Of a stretch of 50,025 nt of DNA, positions 8,616 through 15,967 are shown in pieces. This DNA comes from Deltaproteobacteria bacterium (GTDB lineage Bacteria > Myxococcota_A > UBA796 > SXON01). Below the pieces are notes generated by a model, which was not told the origin of the DNA, searched no databases, and saw only the letters and a program-made list of their open reading frames with translations. Position 1 is the stretch's first letter. Every line of letters begins with the position of its first letter. The DNA is taken from the NCBI GenBank assembly GCA_947486185.1, contig CANKTH010000024.1, forward strand, positions 1-50,025. The letters run 5' to 3'. The translations under genes and the position numbers were made by a program.

Positions 8616-9344
8616 TCAAGCGTCCACTTGTTTCAGGGGGGCATCTATGCCCGCCTGCTCCCACCACAGGCCGGACACTCGCCGCTGATGTGGGTAATAG
8701 CCAGCCTTGTAGCGTAGCTTCGTACAGTCCGCGACGTAGAAGCCAAGATAATACCACGGCTTGGCATTCAGGCGCGCCCACTCGAGCTCCCAGAGCACAG
8801 AGTACACTCCGAGGGACCGCCGCGCATGATCTGGGTTGAAATAATGATAAACCGCCGAGACCGAGGCCGAGCCCACGTCGAGCACGCTGACGGCGATCAG
8901 CTCGCCGTCGAGGCGGTAGTCCACCTCGACGCTCGGGACGCAGGTGTCGACCAGCCAGGCTCGGTAATGTTCCGGGGGGAGCTCCCGCTCCTGGCGCGCG
9001 AGCCCGCGTTCCATACGATGTCGGTTGAAGAGGTTCAACCGCTCCGCATCACACACCGGCGCCCCCACCGCGACCTCGAGATCGAGGTTCTGCCGGGCGA
9101 CCCGACGCTGGTTGCGCGTCGGCTCGAAGCGGTCCGTCGGCACACGAAGCGGTTCACACGCGGAGCACTCGGGGCACTCGGTACGGTACAGCATCCGGCC
9201 GGAGCGTCGATCTCCTTCTTGAAGCAGAAGATCGAAGCTCTTCGGCGGGATGGGTCGGAGCGGCATCCGGAGGGGCAGCCGCGCGCGGAAGCCTTCCCGG
9301 TAGGCGCAAGCGTCGAGCTGATCCCAGATGACGCGAAACTGCAT
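8616..9344 (-). CDS. bpt: Aspartate/glutamate leucyltransferase or arginyl-transferase-like protein (N-degron pathway)
   Basis: Transfers an amino acid (Leu in characterised bacterial Bpt, Arg in eukaryotic ATE1) from tRNA to the N-terminus of proteins, marking them for Clp degradation. The first ATG at 9344 gives 242 residues, the usual family length; an earlier TTG at 9380 is in frame but less likely. The N-terminal Cys cluster is present as YRTECPECSACEPLR, followed by RNQRRVARQNLDL. The C-terminal GNAT-like half has SVYHYF-type strands (here AVYHYFNPD) and the signature YYLGFYVADCTKLRYKAGY. It is divergent from the enoyl-CoA hydratase gene (91 nt from this start). Confidence 0.88.
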   Translation of the reverse strand: MQFRVIWDQLDACAYREGFRARLPLRMPLRPIPPKSFDLLLQEGDRRSGRMLYRTECPECSACEPLRVPTDRFEPTRNQRRVARQNLDLEVAVGAPVCDAERLNLFNRHRMERGLARQERELPPEHYRAWLVDTCVPSVEVDYRLDGELIAVSVLDVGSASVSAVYHYFNPDHARRSLGVYSVLWELEWARLNAKPWYYLGFYVADCTKLRYKAGYYPHQRRVSGLWWEQAGIDAPLKQVDA

Positions 9345-9435
9345 GGACCGAGCGTATCCGAAGCCCGCCGTGGTGGCCAAAAAGCATGATGAGGCGTAAG
9401 AAGGCCCCTCCTGATCCGAGACGCAGAGGCCGACG

Positions 9436-10140
9436 ATGGCAATCCAGGTAGACGAAGTAGGCGCGTTGGCCGTGATCAGGCTGCATCGACCCGAACGCGC
9501 CCACGCCTACACGGCGGCTATGCTCCAGGCCCTCGATGACGCGGCCCAGCGGCTCGCCGCGCGTCACCCGGTGCTCCTCGTAGAGAGCACGGGGGATGGC
9601 GCATTCTGCGGCGGGGCGGACCTCAGCGAGATGTCCGAAAAGGGGCCGTTGGATGCGCTTGACCTGCTGTCCCAGCGGGTCTTCACGCGCCTCGCGCGCC
9701 TGCCGGCGCTGGTGGTGGTGGCCGTACAGGGAGCCGCGGTGGCCGGCGGATTCGAGCTGGCGTTGGCGGCAGATCTTCGGGTAGCCGGGCCACATGCACG
9801 TTTCTGGCTCCCAGAGACCCGCCTGGGGCTCCTGCCTTCAGCGGGGGGGACCACCCGCCTGAGTCGGCTCGTGGGCCCCTCGCGCGCCAAGGCGATGATC
9901 CTCGGCGGCGAAGTACTGGATGCGACCGGCGCGCGCGACTGGGGCCTCGTCCAGCGCATCGCGGACGACCCACGCGCCGCGGCCCGGGAGTGGGGCATCG
10001 AGCTCGCGCGGCGCGACCCTGCGGCGATGCGGCTCGCCAAAGAGAGGATCGACGCCGACGAGTCCGACAGCGCGCTCGCCGGCGAACGCGTAGTGGAGGC
10101 GATCCTCTACGGTCGCGCGCCCTCCCGCCGACCGGGGTGA
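9436..10140 (+). CDS. Enoyl-CoA hydratase/isomerase family protein
   Basis: Crotonase-fold protein, 234 residues, slightly shorter than the usual 255-265. The oxyanion-hole segments are present: GDGAFCGGADLSEM, and VQGAAVAGGFELALAADLRV. The second acidic catalytic position region reads PETRLGLLPSAGGTTRLSRLVG, which retains Glu before the Gly-Leu-Leu-Pro and the GGTTRL turn. It is likely to hydrate or isomerise an acyl-CoA; the pathway is unknown. An SD-like GAGG lies 6 nt before the ATG. The sterol reductase gene starts 120 nt downstream on the same strand. Confidence 0.88.
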   Translation: MAIQVDEVGALAVIRLHRPERAHAYTAAMLQALDDAAQRLAARHPVLLVESTGDGAFCGGADLSEMSEKGPLDALDLLSQRVFTRLARLPALVVVAVQGAAVAGGFELALAADLRVAGPHARFWLPETRLGLLPSAGGTTRLSRLVGPSRAKAMILGGEVLDATGARDWGLVQRIADDPRAAAREWGIELARRDPAAMRLAKERIDADESDSALAGERVVEAILYGRAPSRRPG

Positions 10141-10260
10141 CGCTGGCCGCGTGTCGTCGTCGGGGCTACGTCAACGGTTCGGAGGCTTGGTGCGAGTACA
10201 AAAAAGGTGCGAACGTGCCGGGTTGTGGGCCAGCCCCCTCCCGCGAACCGAGCGGCTACG

Positions 10261-11607
10261 ATGACCCGGGTCGAGACCCGGTGGCAGAGCTGGCTCACCG
10301 GGCTTCCGATCGGGTCGCCGCGACCGCCGCGGCCGGTGGTCAAGCCCTTGGAAATGCCGCTCCTCCGGGCCTGGATCATGCCGCTCGCGCTCATCTTCGG
10401 CACGCCGGTGATCGCCCTGCTCATCGCCGTCTCGGTTCTGCATCAAAAAGGCGAGGTGAGTACATCGCTTTTTCAGGTCGTGCTGCTGCCGCGCCCGAGT
10501 GTCTGGGCGCTCGGGGTCATCGCAGGCTGGCTCAGCTTTCAGGCGGTGCTCTTACGCTGGTTGCCCGGCCGCGAGTCCCTCGGCCCGGTGACCCCCGCGG
10601 GTGAGCGCCCCGCCTACCGGCTCAACGGAATGGCCGCGTGGGCGATAAGCCACGTCGCCGTGCTGGCTGCCTGGTTCGCTGGCACTTTTTCCGCCACGTC
10701 ATTCTACCGGCAGTACGGCGAACTCCTGGTCACGCTCAACGTGCTCGCGCTGCTCTTCTGCGTTTTTCTCTCGTGGAAGGGCCGCTACTGGCCCACGGGC
10801 GCGGACACGGTGCTGACCGGGCTCTGGGCCTTCGATTTTTTCCAGGGACCCGAGCTGCATCCTCGCTTGTTCGGCGTTCAGCTCAAACAGCTCATCAACT
10901 GCCGGATGTCCATGATGGGCTGGAGCGTGACCTGGCTTGTCATGTTGTTGGCCCAGTACGAGCAGACCGGCGCCGCCAGCCCGGGAATGGTGGCGAGCAC
11001 GGTGGTGCTCGTGGCCTATCTCGCGAAGTTCTTCTGGTGGGAAGATGGGTATTTCGGCTCAATCGACATCATCCATGACCGCTTCGGCTACTACATCGCG
11101 TGGGGTGTGCTGGTGTGGGTGCCGGCGGTGTACTGCCTGCCCGCCTTCTGGATGGTCGAGCACCCAAGCACCCTGAGCGCGCCGGCGGCAGGGCTCGTGG
11201 CGCTGCTCGGGCTCGTCTCGATCGCCGTGAACTACGCCGCAGATGCCCAACGCCAGCGGGTTCGGGCGACGGATGGACAGACGACGATATGGGGGCGACC
11301 CCCTGAGCTCATCCGCGCGCCGTGGGTCTCCGGTGACGGTGTGTCCCGCAGCTCCCTCCTGCTCGTGAGCGGATGGTGGGGGATCTCTCGGCATTTCAAC
11401 TACGTGCCTGAGCTCGCGCTCGCGTTCGCCTGGACGGTGCCCTCAGGCTTCACCCACGTGCTCCCCTGGTTCTACTGGGTGTTCCTGCTCATCCTGCTTA
11501 CGGACCGCGCGAGGCGAGACGAGAAAAAGTGCGCGGCCAAGTACGGTGACGCCTGGGTCGAGTATTGTCGGCGCGTCCGCTGGCGCATCTTGCCCTGGGT
11601 GTACTGA
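10261..11607 (+). CDS. Sterol delta-7 reductase (DHCR7-like; ERG4/ERG24 family)
   Basis: Polytopic membrane enzyme of 448 residues predicted to reduce a sterol nuclear double bond with NADPH, most like 7-dehydrocholesterol reductase. Family signature 1 is visible as FDFFQGPELHPRLFG. The DHCR7-characteristic segment IDIIHDRFGYYIAWG and the stretch ATDGQTTIWGRPPELI follow. The NADPH/substrate region LLVSGWWGISRHFNYVPEL and the C-terminal signature RARRDEKKCAAKYGDAWVEY leading to LPWVY are all in the expected order. About nine hydrophobic segments are present. The segment order and the WGRxPxxI...SxLLVSGxWG block favour DHCR7 over the delta-14 reductases (ERG24, LBR). An ATG at 10261 was chosen; an upstream GTG-type extension of 18 residues is possible. 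No other sterol gene lies in the window. Confidence 0.88.
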   Translation: MTRVETRWQSWLTGLPIGSPRPPRPVVKPLEMPLLRAWIMPLALIFGTPVIALLIAVSVLHQKGEVSTSLFQVVLLPRPSVWALGVIAGWLSFQAVLLRWLPGRESLGPVTPAGERPAYRLNGMAAWAISHVAVLAAWFAGTFSATSFYRQYGELLVTLNVLALLFCVFLSWKGRYWPTGADTVLTGLWAFDFFQGPELHPRLFGVQLKQLINCRMSMMGWSVTWLVMLLAQYEQTGAASPGMVASTVVLVAYLAKFFWWEDGYFGSIDIIHDRFGYYIAWGVLVWVPAVYCLPAFWMVEHPSTLSAPAAGLVALLGLVSIAVNYAADAQRQRVRATDGQTTIWGRPPELIRAPWVSGDGVSRSSLLLVSGWWGISRHFNYVPELALAFAWTVPSGFTHVLPWFYWVFLLILLTDRARRDEKKCAAKYGDAWVEYCRRVRWRILPWVY

Positions 11608-11695
11608 ACGACAGGACGGTCACCTGGCCGGCACCCAAACGCGCGCCGCGAGCCGCCGCGGTTGACGCCGCCCCCCCAAGGCGTGACGTTGGCCC

Positions 11696-13243
11696 GTGCC
11701 CGAGCCGCTCTCCTGGTCCCCGCTCCGCCGCGTCCGCGCGCTGGACGCCGAGCTCGGCGCTGAGCTGGGCGCCACGCTCGACCAGCTCAGCGCCGCGGCC
11801 GCCGCGCTGATCTGGGCCGAGGCCCAAATCCCCGCCTTTCTCATGGCGTCTGGCCCGACGGCCGTCCTGTCCGTCGTGGTCGAGCACGCACGCGCGCTGG
11901 CCGGCGTCCGCGAGCTCTGGGCGCTCACCTGGACCGGGGATCTGGGCTCGGGGGCGGTGAGCATCAGCGCCTTTGCCGGAGATGAAGCTTCGGTTCCCGC
12001 GCCACAGGAGATCTCGCGCACCGTCGTCGGTGAGGCGATACGGAGCGGTCGTCCGCTGTGGGTTGAAAATGCGGCCGCAGACCATCGTTTCGACGCCGCA
12101 CAGAGCGTCCGCCGCGGGGGACTCCGCGCGGTCGGGTGTGTACCGATCGGCACCCAAGGTGCGCTTTACCTGCACGAATCCGAGCACGCCGGTCACTTTC
12201 CCCTTGAGGTCCAGGCGGGCCTCACAGCATTGTGTCAGCTCGCGGTACCCTTTCTCCGCAGGTTCGAGGAGCCCGCCCGACCGCGGCCCCAAGCGGCGCT
12301 GATTCCCGGGATGATTGGCGAAGCGCCCGCGATGTTGGAGCTCTACGGGACCATCCGCGCCTTCGCCCCAATGCCCTGGCCCGCGCTGATCCTCGGGGAG
12401 ACGGGCACCGGCAAGGAGCTGGTGGCGCGAGCGCTCCACCAGCTGTCACCGCGGCGGGACGCACCCCTGGTGGCGGTCAACTGCGGGGCCATCCCCGAGG
12501 ATCTCGCGGAGTCTACGCTGTTCGGCCACGAAAAAGGGGCCTTCACCGGTGCGGACCGGCGGCGCGAGGGCCTGCTGGAGCGGGTCGGGCGCGGCACGCT
12601 GTTTCTCGACGAGGTCGGCGAGCTGTCAGCGAGAGCCCAGGTGAAGCTCCTGCGGGTGGTCCAAGAGGGCAGCTACGAACGGGTTGGCGGCACCCGTGAG
12701 CAACGGTTCGAGGGTCGGATCGTCGCGGCCACCCTGCGGGCCCTCGACGCGCCCGAGAGCGAGCGACGCCGCTCAGAACCGATGTTTCGGGCTGATCTTT
12801 ACCATCGACTCGCCGCCTGCACCATCCACGTGCCGCCGCTCCGGGAGCGGGTGTCCGACCTGCCGGAGCTCGCAGATCACCTCCTCAAACGTGCCGCGGA
12901 GGTCGTTGGTATACCCGCGCTCGGGCTCAGCGCTGCAGCCCAACACAGCCTGTGTAGCCGCCCGTGGCCGGGCAACGTCCGGGAGCTCGACAACGTGCTC
13001 CGCGCCGCCCTCGCGCGCGCGTTGGCCGCGGACGCGAAGCATCTCGGCGTCGAACACTTCGGCGACAGCGCCCCCCAGGTTGAGGGGATCTCTGGCGGTC
13101 TCGTAGCTGCAACCCAGGCTTTTCAGCGCGAGCGGGTCCTTCAGGCCCTGCAGTTGACCGAGGGCAACCGAACCCGGGCGGCGGAGCTCTTGGGCGTCTC
13201 CCGGCAGTGGTTGCACCAGCTCCTCGGCCGCGACGCCCTATGA
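11696..13243 (+). CDS. Sigma-54-dependent transcriptional activator (GAF-AAA+-HTH)
   Basis: Bacterial enhancer-binding protein, 515 residues from a GTG start. Residues of about 45-190 form a GAF-like sensor domain (EISRTVVGEAIRSGRPLWVENA). Residues 205-440 are the AAA+ domain: Walker A GETGTGKE, the sigma-54-contacting GAFTGA loop in GHEKGAFTGADRR, Walker B GTLFLDEVGE, an arginine-finger region FRADLYHRLAA, and sensor II RPWPGNVREL. A Fis-type HTH closes the protein (NRTRAAELLGVSRQWLHQLL). All residues for ATPase and sigma-54 remodelling appear intact. There is no receiver domain, so the signal is probably a ligand or partner of the GAF domain. Targets are unknown. It lies 88 nt after the sterol reductase gene on the same strand. 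Confidence 0.92.
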   Translation: MPEPLSWSPLRRVRALDAELGAELGATLDQLSAAAAALIWAEAQIPAFLMASGPTAVLSVVVEHARALAGVRELWALTWTGDLGSGAVSISAFAGDEASVPAPQEISRTVVGEAIRSGRPLWVENAAADHRFDAAQSVRRGGLRAVGCVPIGTQGALYLHESEHAGHFPLEVQAGLTALCQLAVPFLRRFEEPARPRPQAALIPGMIGEAPAMLELYGTIRAFAPMPWPALILGETGTGKELVARALHQLSPRRDAPLVAVNCGAIPEDLAESTLFGHEKGAFTGADRRREGLLERVGRGTLFLDEVGELSARAQVKLLRVVQEGSYERVGGTREQRFEGRIVAATLRALDAPESERRRSEPMFRADLYHRLAACTIHVPPLRERVSDLPELADHLLKRAAEVVGIPALGLSAAAQHSLCSRPWPGNVRELDNVLRAALARALAADAKHLGVEHFGDSAPQVEGISGGLVAATQAFQRERVLQALQLTEGNRTRAAELLGVSRQWLHQLLGRDAL

Positions 13244-13265
13244 GGGCCAGGCGACCGCCGCGAAC

Positions 13266-14267
13266 TTAGTGGACTTGTGGGTGGAGAAAGAGCTCCCGTA
13301 CGGCGCCGCGCCGCTCCTCGGCCTCCCAGCGGGCCAGCTTCCGGCGGGTCCGCAGCCGGATCCGAAAGAGGCCGACCACAGCCAGGACGCCCACGATCAG
13401 AAAAAGCAGGTTTGCATCGGCAAGCAGGAACAGCCGTCGCCAGGGGCTCTCCCAACGTGAGGCCCACGCCCGATCAAGCGAGCCGAGGTCCTCCCCCGTC
13501 GCCACCAGGAGCGACTCGGCGAAGCCCGCCCCGCCGAGCGCCGCGCGGGTGAGGCGCGACAGGCTCTCCGGACCATAGTTTTGATGGAGGAAAAGCACCA
13601 GATCGACCGACTGGGCATAGGCCACCTTCGCGCCCACCGCGTCTTGCGGAAAGCCACGACCTAGCTGATCGAGCGGGAATCGCTCCGCCGCCGAGAGCGT
13701 ACGCAGCACCTCGCGCGCGCGGGTGGCCCCCACCTCGCCGGAGTACACCTCGGCGACGCCCTCCTGCAGCCAACGCGGCACCGGGCGCCCCGCAAAGGCT
13801 CGACCGAGGATGATGTGAATCAATTCGTGGTCGAGCACCTGGGTCAGCGGCTGCGGCGAGGGCCCGCGTAGCCCGGGTGAGCGTAAGAACACCAAGCCGA
13901 ACCTCGGCCACGCCGTGCCGTCCGCCCAATCTGGCGGCTGGCCGGGCTGCGCCTCCACGAAGTCTTCCTGGGTGGGCGCGATGTACACGTCGATCTGTGA
14001 CCCGAGCGGGAGCTCCAGCTTCCCGGCCAGCGCGGGGGCCGAGATGTTGGCGTACCGAGCCAGCTCCTTAGCGGCGCCCACATCCTGCGGCGCGCTCCAA
14101 ACACGCACGTACAGGCCATCTTCGGGCCACCAGCCTCCCGCCGGGGTCGGCACGACGAGACCGGCGTCGCTCTCGGGCGCCAACGTCAATTCGGGCGCGA
14201 CGCGCGCGAGGCCCGGAGACGCGAATACGAGCTGCAGCAACAGGAAGAGCCACATCAAGAGAGACAT
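13266..14267 (-). CDS. Peptidase MA-like zinc metallopeptidase with C-terminal anchor
   Basis: 333 residues with a signal peptide at 1-21 (ending FASPGLARV). The catalytic region shows a zinc-binding HELIH at 147-151 and a downstream Glu in RWLQEGVAEVYSGE, the usual HExxH...E arrangement of the peptidase MA/gluzincin clan. A C-terminal hydrophobic segment (about 280-300, LLFLIVGVLAVVGLF) followed by a basic tail of some 30 residues would anchor the enzyme in the inner membrane with its active site in the periplasm. The substrate is unknown. It converges with the sigma-54 activator gene (22-nt gap). Upstream is a 135-nt spacer containing the hairpin that follows the channel gene. Confidence 0.82.
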   Translation of the reverse strand: MSLLMWLFLLLQLVFASPGLARVAPELTLAPESDAGLVVPTPAGGWWPEDGLYVRVWSAPQDVGAAKELARYANISAPALAGKLELPLGSQIDVYIAPTQEDFVEAQPGQPPDWADGTAWPRFGLVFLRSPGLRGPSPQPLTQVLDHELIHIILGRAFAGRPVPRWLQEGVAEVYSGEVGATRAREVLRTLSAAERFPLDQLGRGFPQDAVGAKVAYAQSVDLVLFLHQNYGPESLSRLTRAALGGAGFAESLLVATGEDLGSLDRAWASRWESPWRRLFLLADANLLFLIVGVLAVVGLFRIRLRTRRKLARWEAEERRGAVRELFLHPQVH

Positions 14268-14360
14268 AGCCGAGGAGTAGGCACCTCGGCGACCCTGGCC
14301 ATCCCCCTAAAGGGGGGCTACCCGATCGGGCAGCTTCCGCAGAGGGCGTCGACCGCAGCC

Positions 14361-14394
14361 AGGCCCAGCCGCGCCCGACTCGGGCCTGGCGCGG
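14361..14394 (-). terminator. GC-rich hairpin downstream of the channel gene
   Basis: Nested inverted repeats AGGCCC/GGGCCT (14361-14366 with 14382-14387) and CCGCGCC/GGCGCGG (14369-14375 with 14388-14394) lie 9 nt beyond the stop codon of the minus-strand ion channel gene. There is no T-run, so this is a structure rather than a classical intrinsic terminator. Confidence 0.4.
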
Positions 14395-14402
14395 CCGGAC
14401 TC

Positions 14403-15287
14403 TCAGCGCGCTTCGATCTCGTCTTTGACCCGATCCTTGATCCGGTCGAGCTGGGTATGGATCTGCTGGAGGCTCTCGGTGAGCGCGGTGAGCTCATCGC
14501 CCAGGCTGGGCACATCGCCGCGCTCGGCTCGATCGAGATCCTCGTTCTCCTTCGCCGTCTCTTCCATACCGTTGAGCAGTACGCCGACGAGGAGATTGAG
14601 AGTGACCATCGCGCCGAACATCATGAAGGACACGAAGTACAGGGCGCCCGCGACGGGCTGGGCGACCGGCGTCGTGCAGGGCATATCCGCGGCCGGGTAG
14701 ACGTCGCAGCCATACATCTGGGTGTACATCACGTCGACCCAGCCTTCGCCCGTCGCACAGCCGAACAGCGTCAGGCCGGCGGTGAGGAGATCCCCGAAAT
14801 GGAAGGGGTCATTGGTGCTGAAGAGGCTGACGGCCAGGATCCCGTAGATGTAGAACAGGATGCTCAACAGCAGCGCGACGTAACCCATCGAAGGGATGGA
14901 CTTGAGCAGCGCGCCCACGATGATCTGAAGCCGCGGGAGCGTACGGACAAGGCGAAAGAACCGAAGAAGACGCGCCAACCGCAGCACCGTGACATACTCG
15001 GCGTGGAGCGGGAGGAAGGCGGTCGCGACGATCACAAAGTCAAATACGTTCCAGCCGTCACGAAAGAAGTTCCAGGGCCGGGTGCCGTTCGCCCCGATCT
15101 TGACGACGATTTCCACCACGAAGATCAGGGTGACCAGCTCGTTGAGGCGCGCCAGCAGCGGGCCCCAACTCGCGACCATCGAGGGTACGGTCTCCAGGCC
15201 TGCGATAGCACCGGCGACGAGGATTGCGACCAGCACGGCGTTGGAGAACCACCGGGCCTGGCTGAGGGCAGCAAGACGTTCAGTCAT
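14403..15287 (-). CDS. Single-domain voltage-gated cation channel with a Ca-channel-like filter
   Basis: 294 residues, the size and layout of bacterial NaChBac-type channels: six membrane segments, tetramer expected. S4 (about 100-120) carries Arg at 103, 106, 109, 112 and 115, a perfect every-third-residue voltage sensor. The pore loop holds TGEGWVD (179-185) followed by VMYTQMYG. This differs from the LESW filter of bacterial Na channels and recalls eukaryotic CaV repeat-II loops. A Cys-containing extracellular loop (Cys194, Cys204) leads into S6 (FMMFGAMVTLNLLVGVLLNGM). The C-terminus (about 255-294) is a predicted coiled coil. Ca2+ or mixed-cation selectivity is an inference from the filter. 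It stands alone on the minus strand with an 85-nt spacer upstream. Confidence 0.9.
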   Translation of the reverse strand: MTERLAALSQARWFSNAVLVAILVAGAIAGLETVPSMVASWGPLLARLNELVTLIFVVEIVVKIGANGTRPWNFFRDGWNVFDFVIVATAFLPLHAEYVTVLRLARLLRFFRLVRTLPRLQIIVGALLKSIPSMGYVALLLSILFYIYGILAVSLFSTNDPFHFGDLLTAGLTLFGCATGEGWVDVMYTQMYGCDVYPAADMPCTTPVAQPVAGALYFVSFMMFGAMVTLNLLVGVLLNGMEETAKENEDLDRAERGDVPSLGDELTALTESLQQIHTQLDRIKDRVKDEIEAR

Positions 15288-15372
15288 GAGAGATCCAGGA
15301 AAAGGCGGCGGGTGCTAACTCACCTCTCCGCCACCGGCCGCTCATCCGGGCACCCGGAATGCTGTCTCTGCG

Positions 15373-15927
15373 TCAGATCTCCAGCCTTGGCCGCATCAGC
15401 CAGACGCCGACGGCCGCGGCCGGGATCACAAGGTAGAAGCCCAACCAGGAAAAAGCTGTCGCGAACAGGGCCAACGCCAGTCCGAGGCCCAGGAGCCGGA
15501 TGGCCACGAGCGCAGCTTCGATAGTGAGCTGGAGGGTGGCGTGGGCTCGGACCACCTCGGCGGCGTACCACCGTCGTCGAGCGCGCAGCCCGGGCTCCTC
15601 GACATCGAGCCAGTCCCCGGGATCTTCACCCAGAATCCGTCGAAGATCCGCAGCGAGCGACGCGGGGGCGCCGAGGGGCGGATCCTCAAACCCGAGGCTC
15701 ATGAACCTCAGCGCCGCAGCGGCAACGCTCACGACTGACCCGACCCAAGCGAGCCCGCTGATCCACCCCAGACTGGCAGGGGTCCGAAACAGGAGCCAGC
15801 CGGCCGCGGCCACCGCGCCCAGCGCGATCAGTCCGCCGCCCACCGCTAGCCGGGCCTGCAACACGGCGATCCTCCGCTCGGAGCGCGACGCCGCCGCCTC
15901 ACAGATCGCCTCCCAACCGTCGGACAT
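15373..15927 (-). CDS. Hypothetical four-segment membrane protein
   Basis: 184 residues from an ATG at 15927 preceded by GGAGGG. Hydrophobic segments lie at about 28-50 and 57-75, then two near the C-terminus at about 135-180 (LLGLGLALALFATAF, YLVIPAAAVGVWLM). A hydrophilic middle loop contains DLRRILGEDPGDWLDVEE. I recognise no family. It sits between the ion channel gene (85 nt downstream) and the large unknown gene (40 nt upstream), all on the minus strand, so it may be cotranscribed with either. Function unknown. Confidence 0.65.
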   Translation of the reverse strand: MSDGWEAICEAAASRSERRIAVLQARLAVGGGLIALGAVAAAGWLLFRTPASLGWISGLAWVGSVVSVAAAALRFMSLGFEDPPLGAPASLAADLRRILGEDPGDWLDVEEPGLRARRRWYAAEVVRAHATLQLTIEAALVAIRLLGLGLALALFATAFSWLGFYLVIPAAAVGVWLMRPRLEI

Positions 15928-15967
15928 CAGCCCTCCGCCCAAGGACTATCCCGTCATCCGCCGAAGT

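Noticed and set aside
11498..12439. 313-codon minus-strand frame opposite the sigma-54 activator
   Set aside because: No recognisable motif; the plus strand holds an unmistakable AAA+ domain with GAFTGA.
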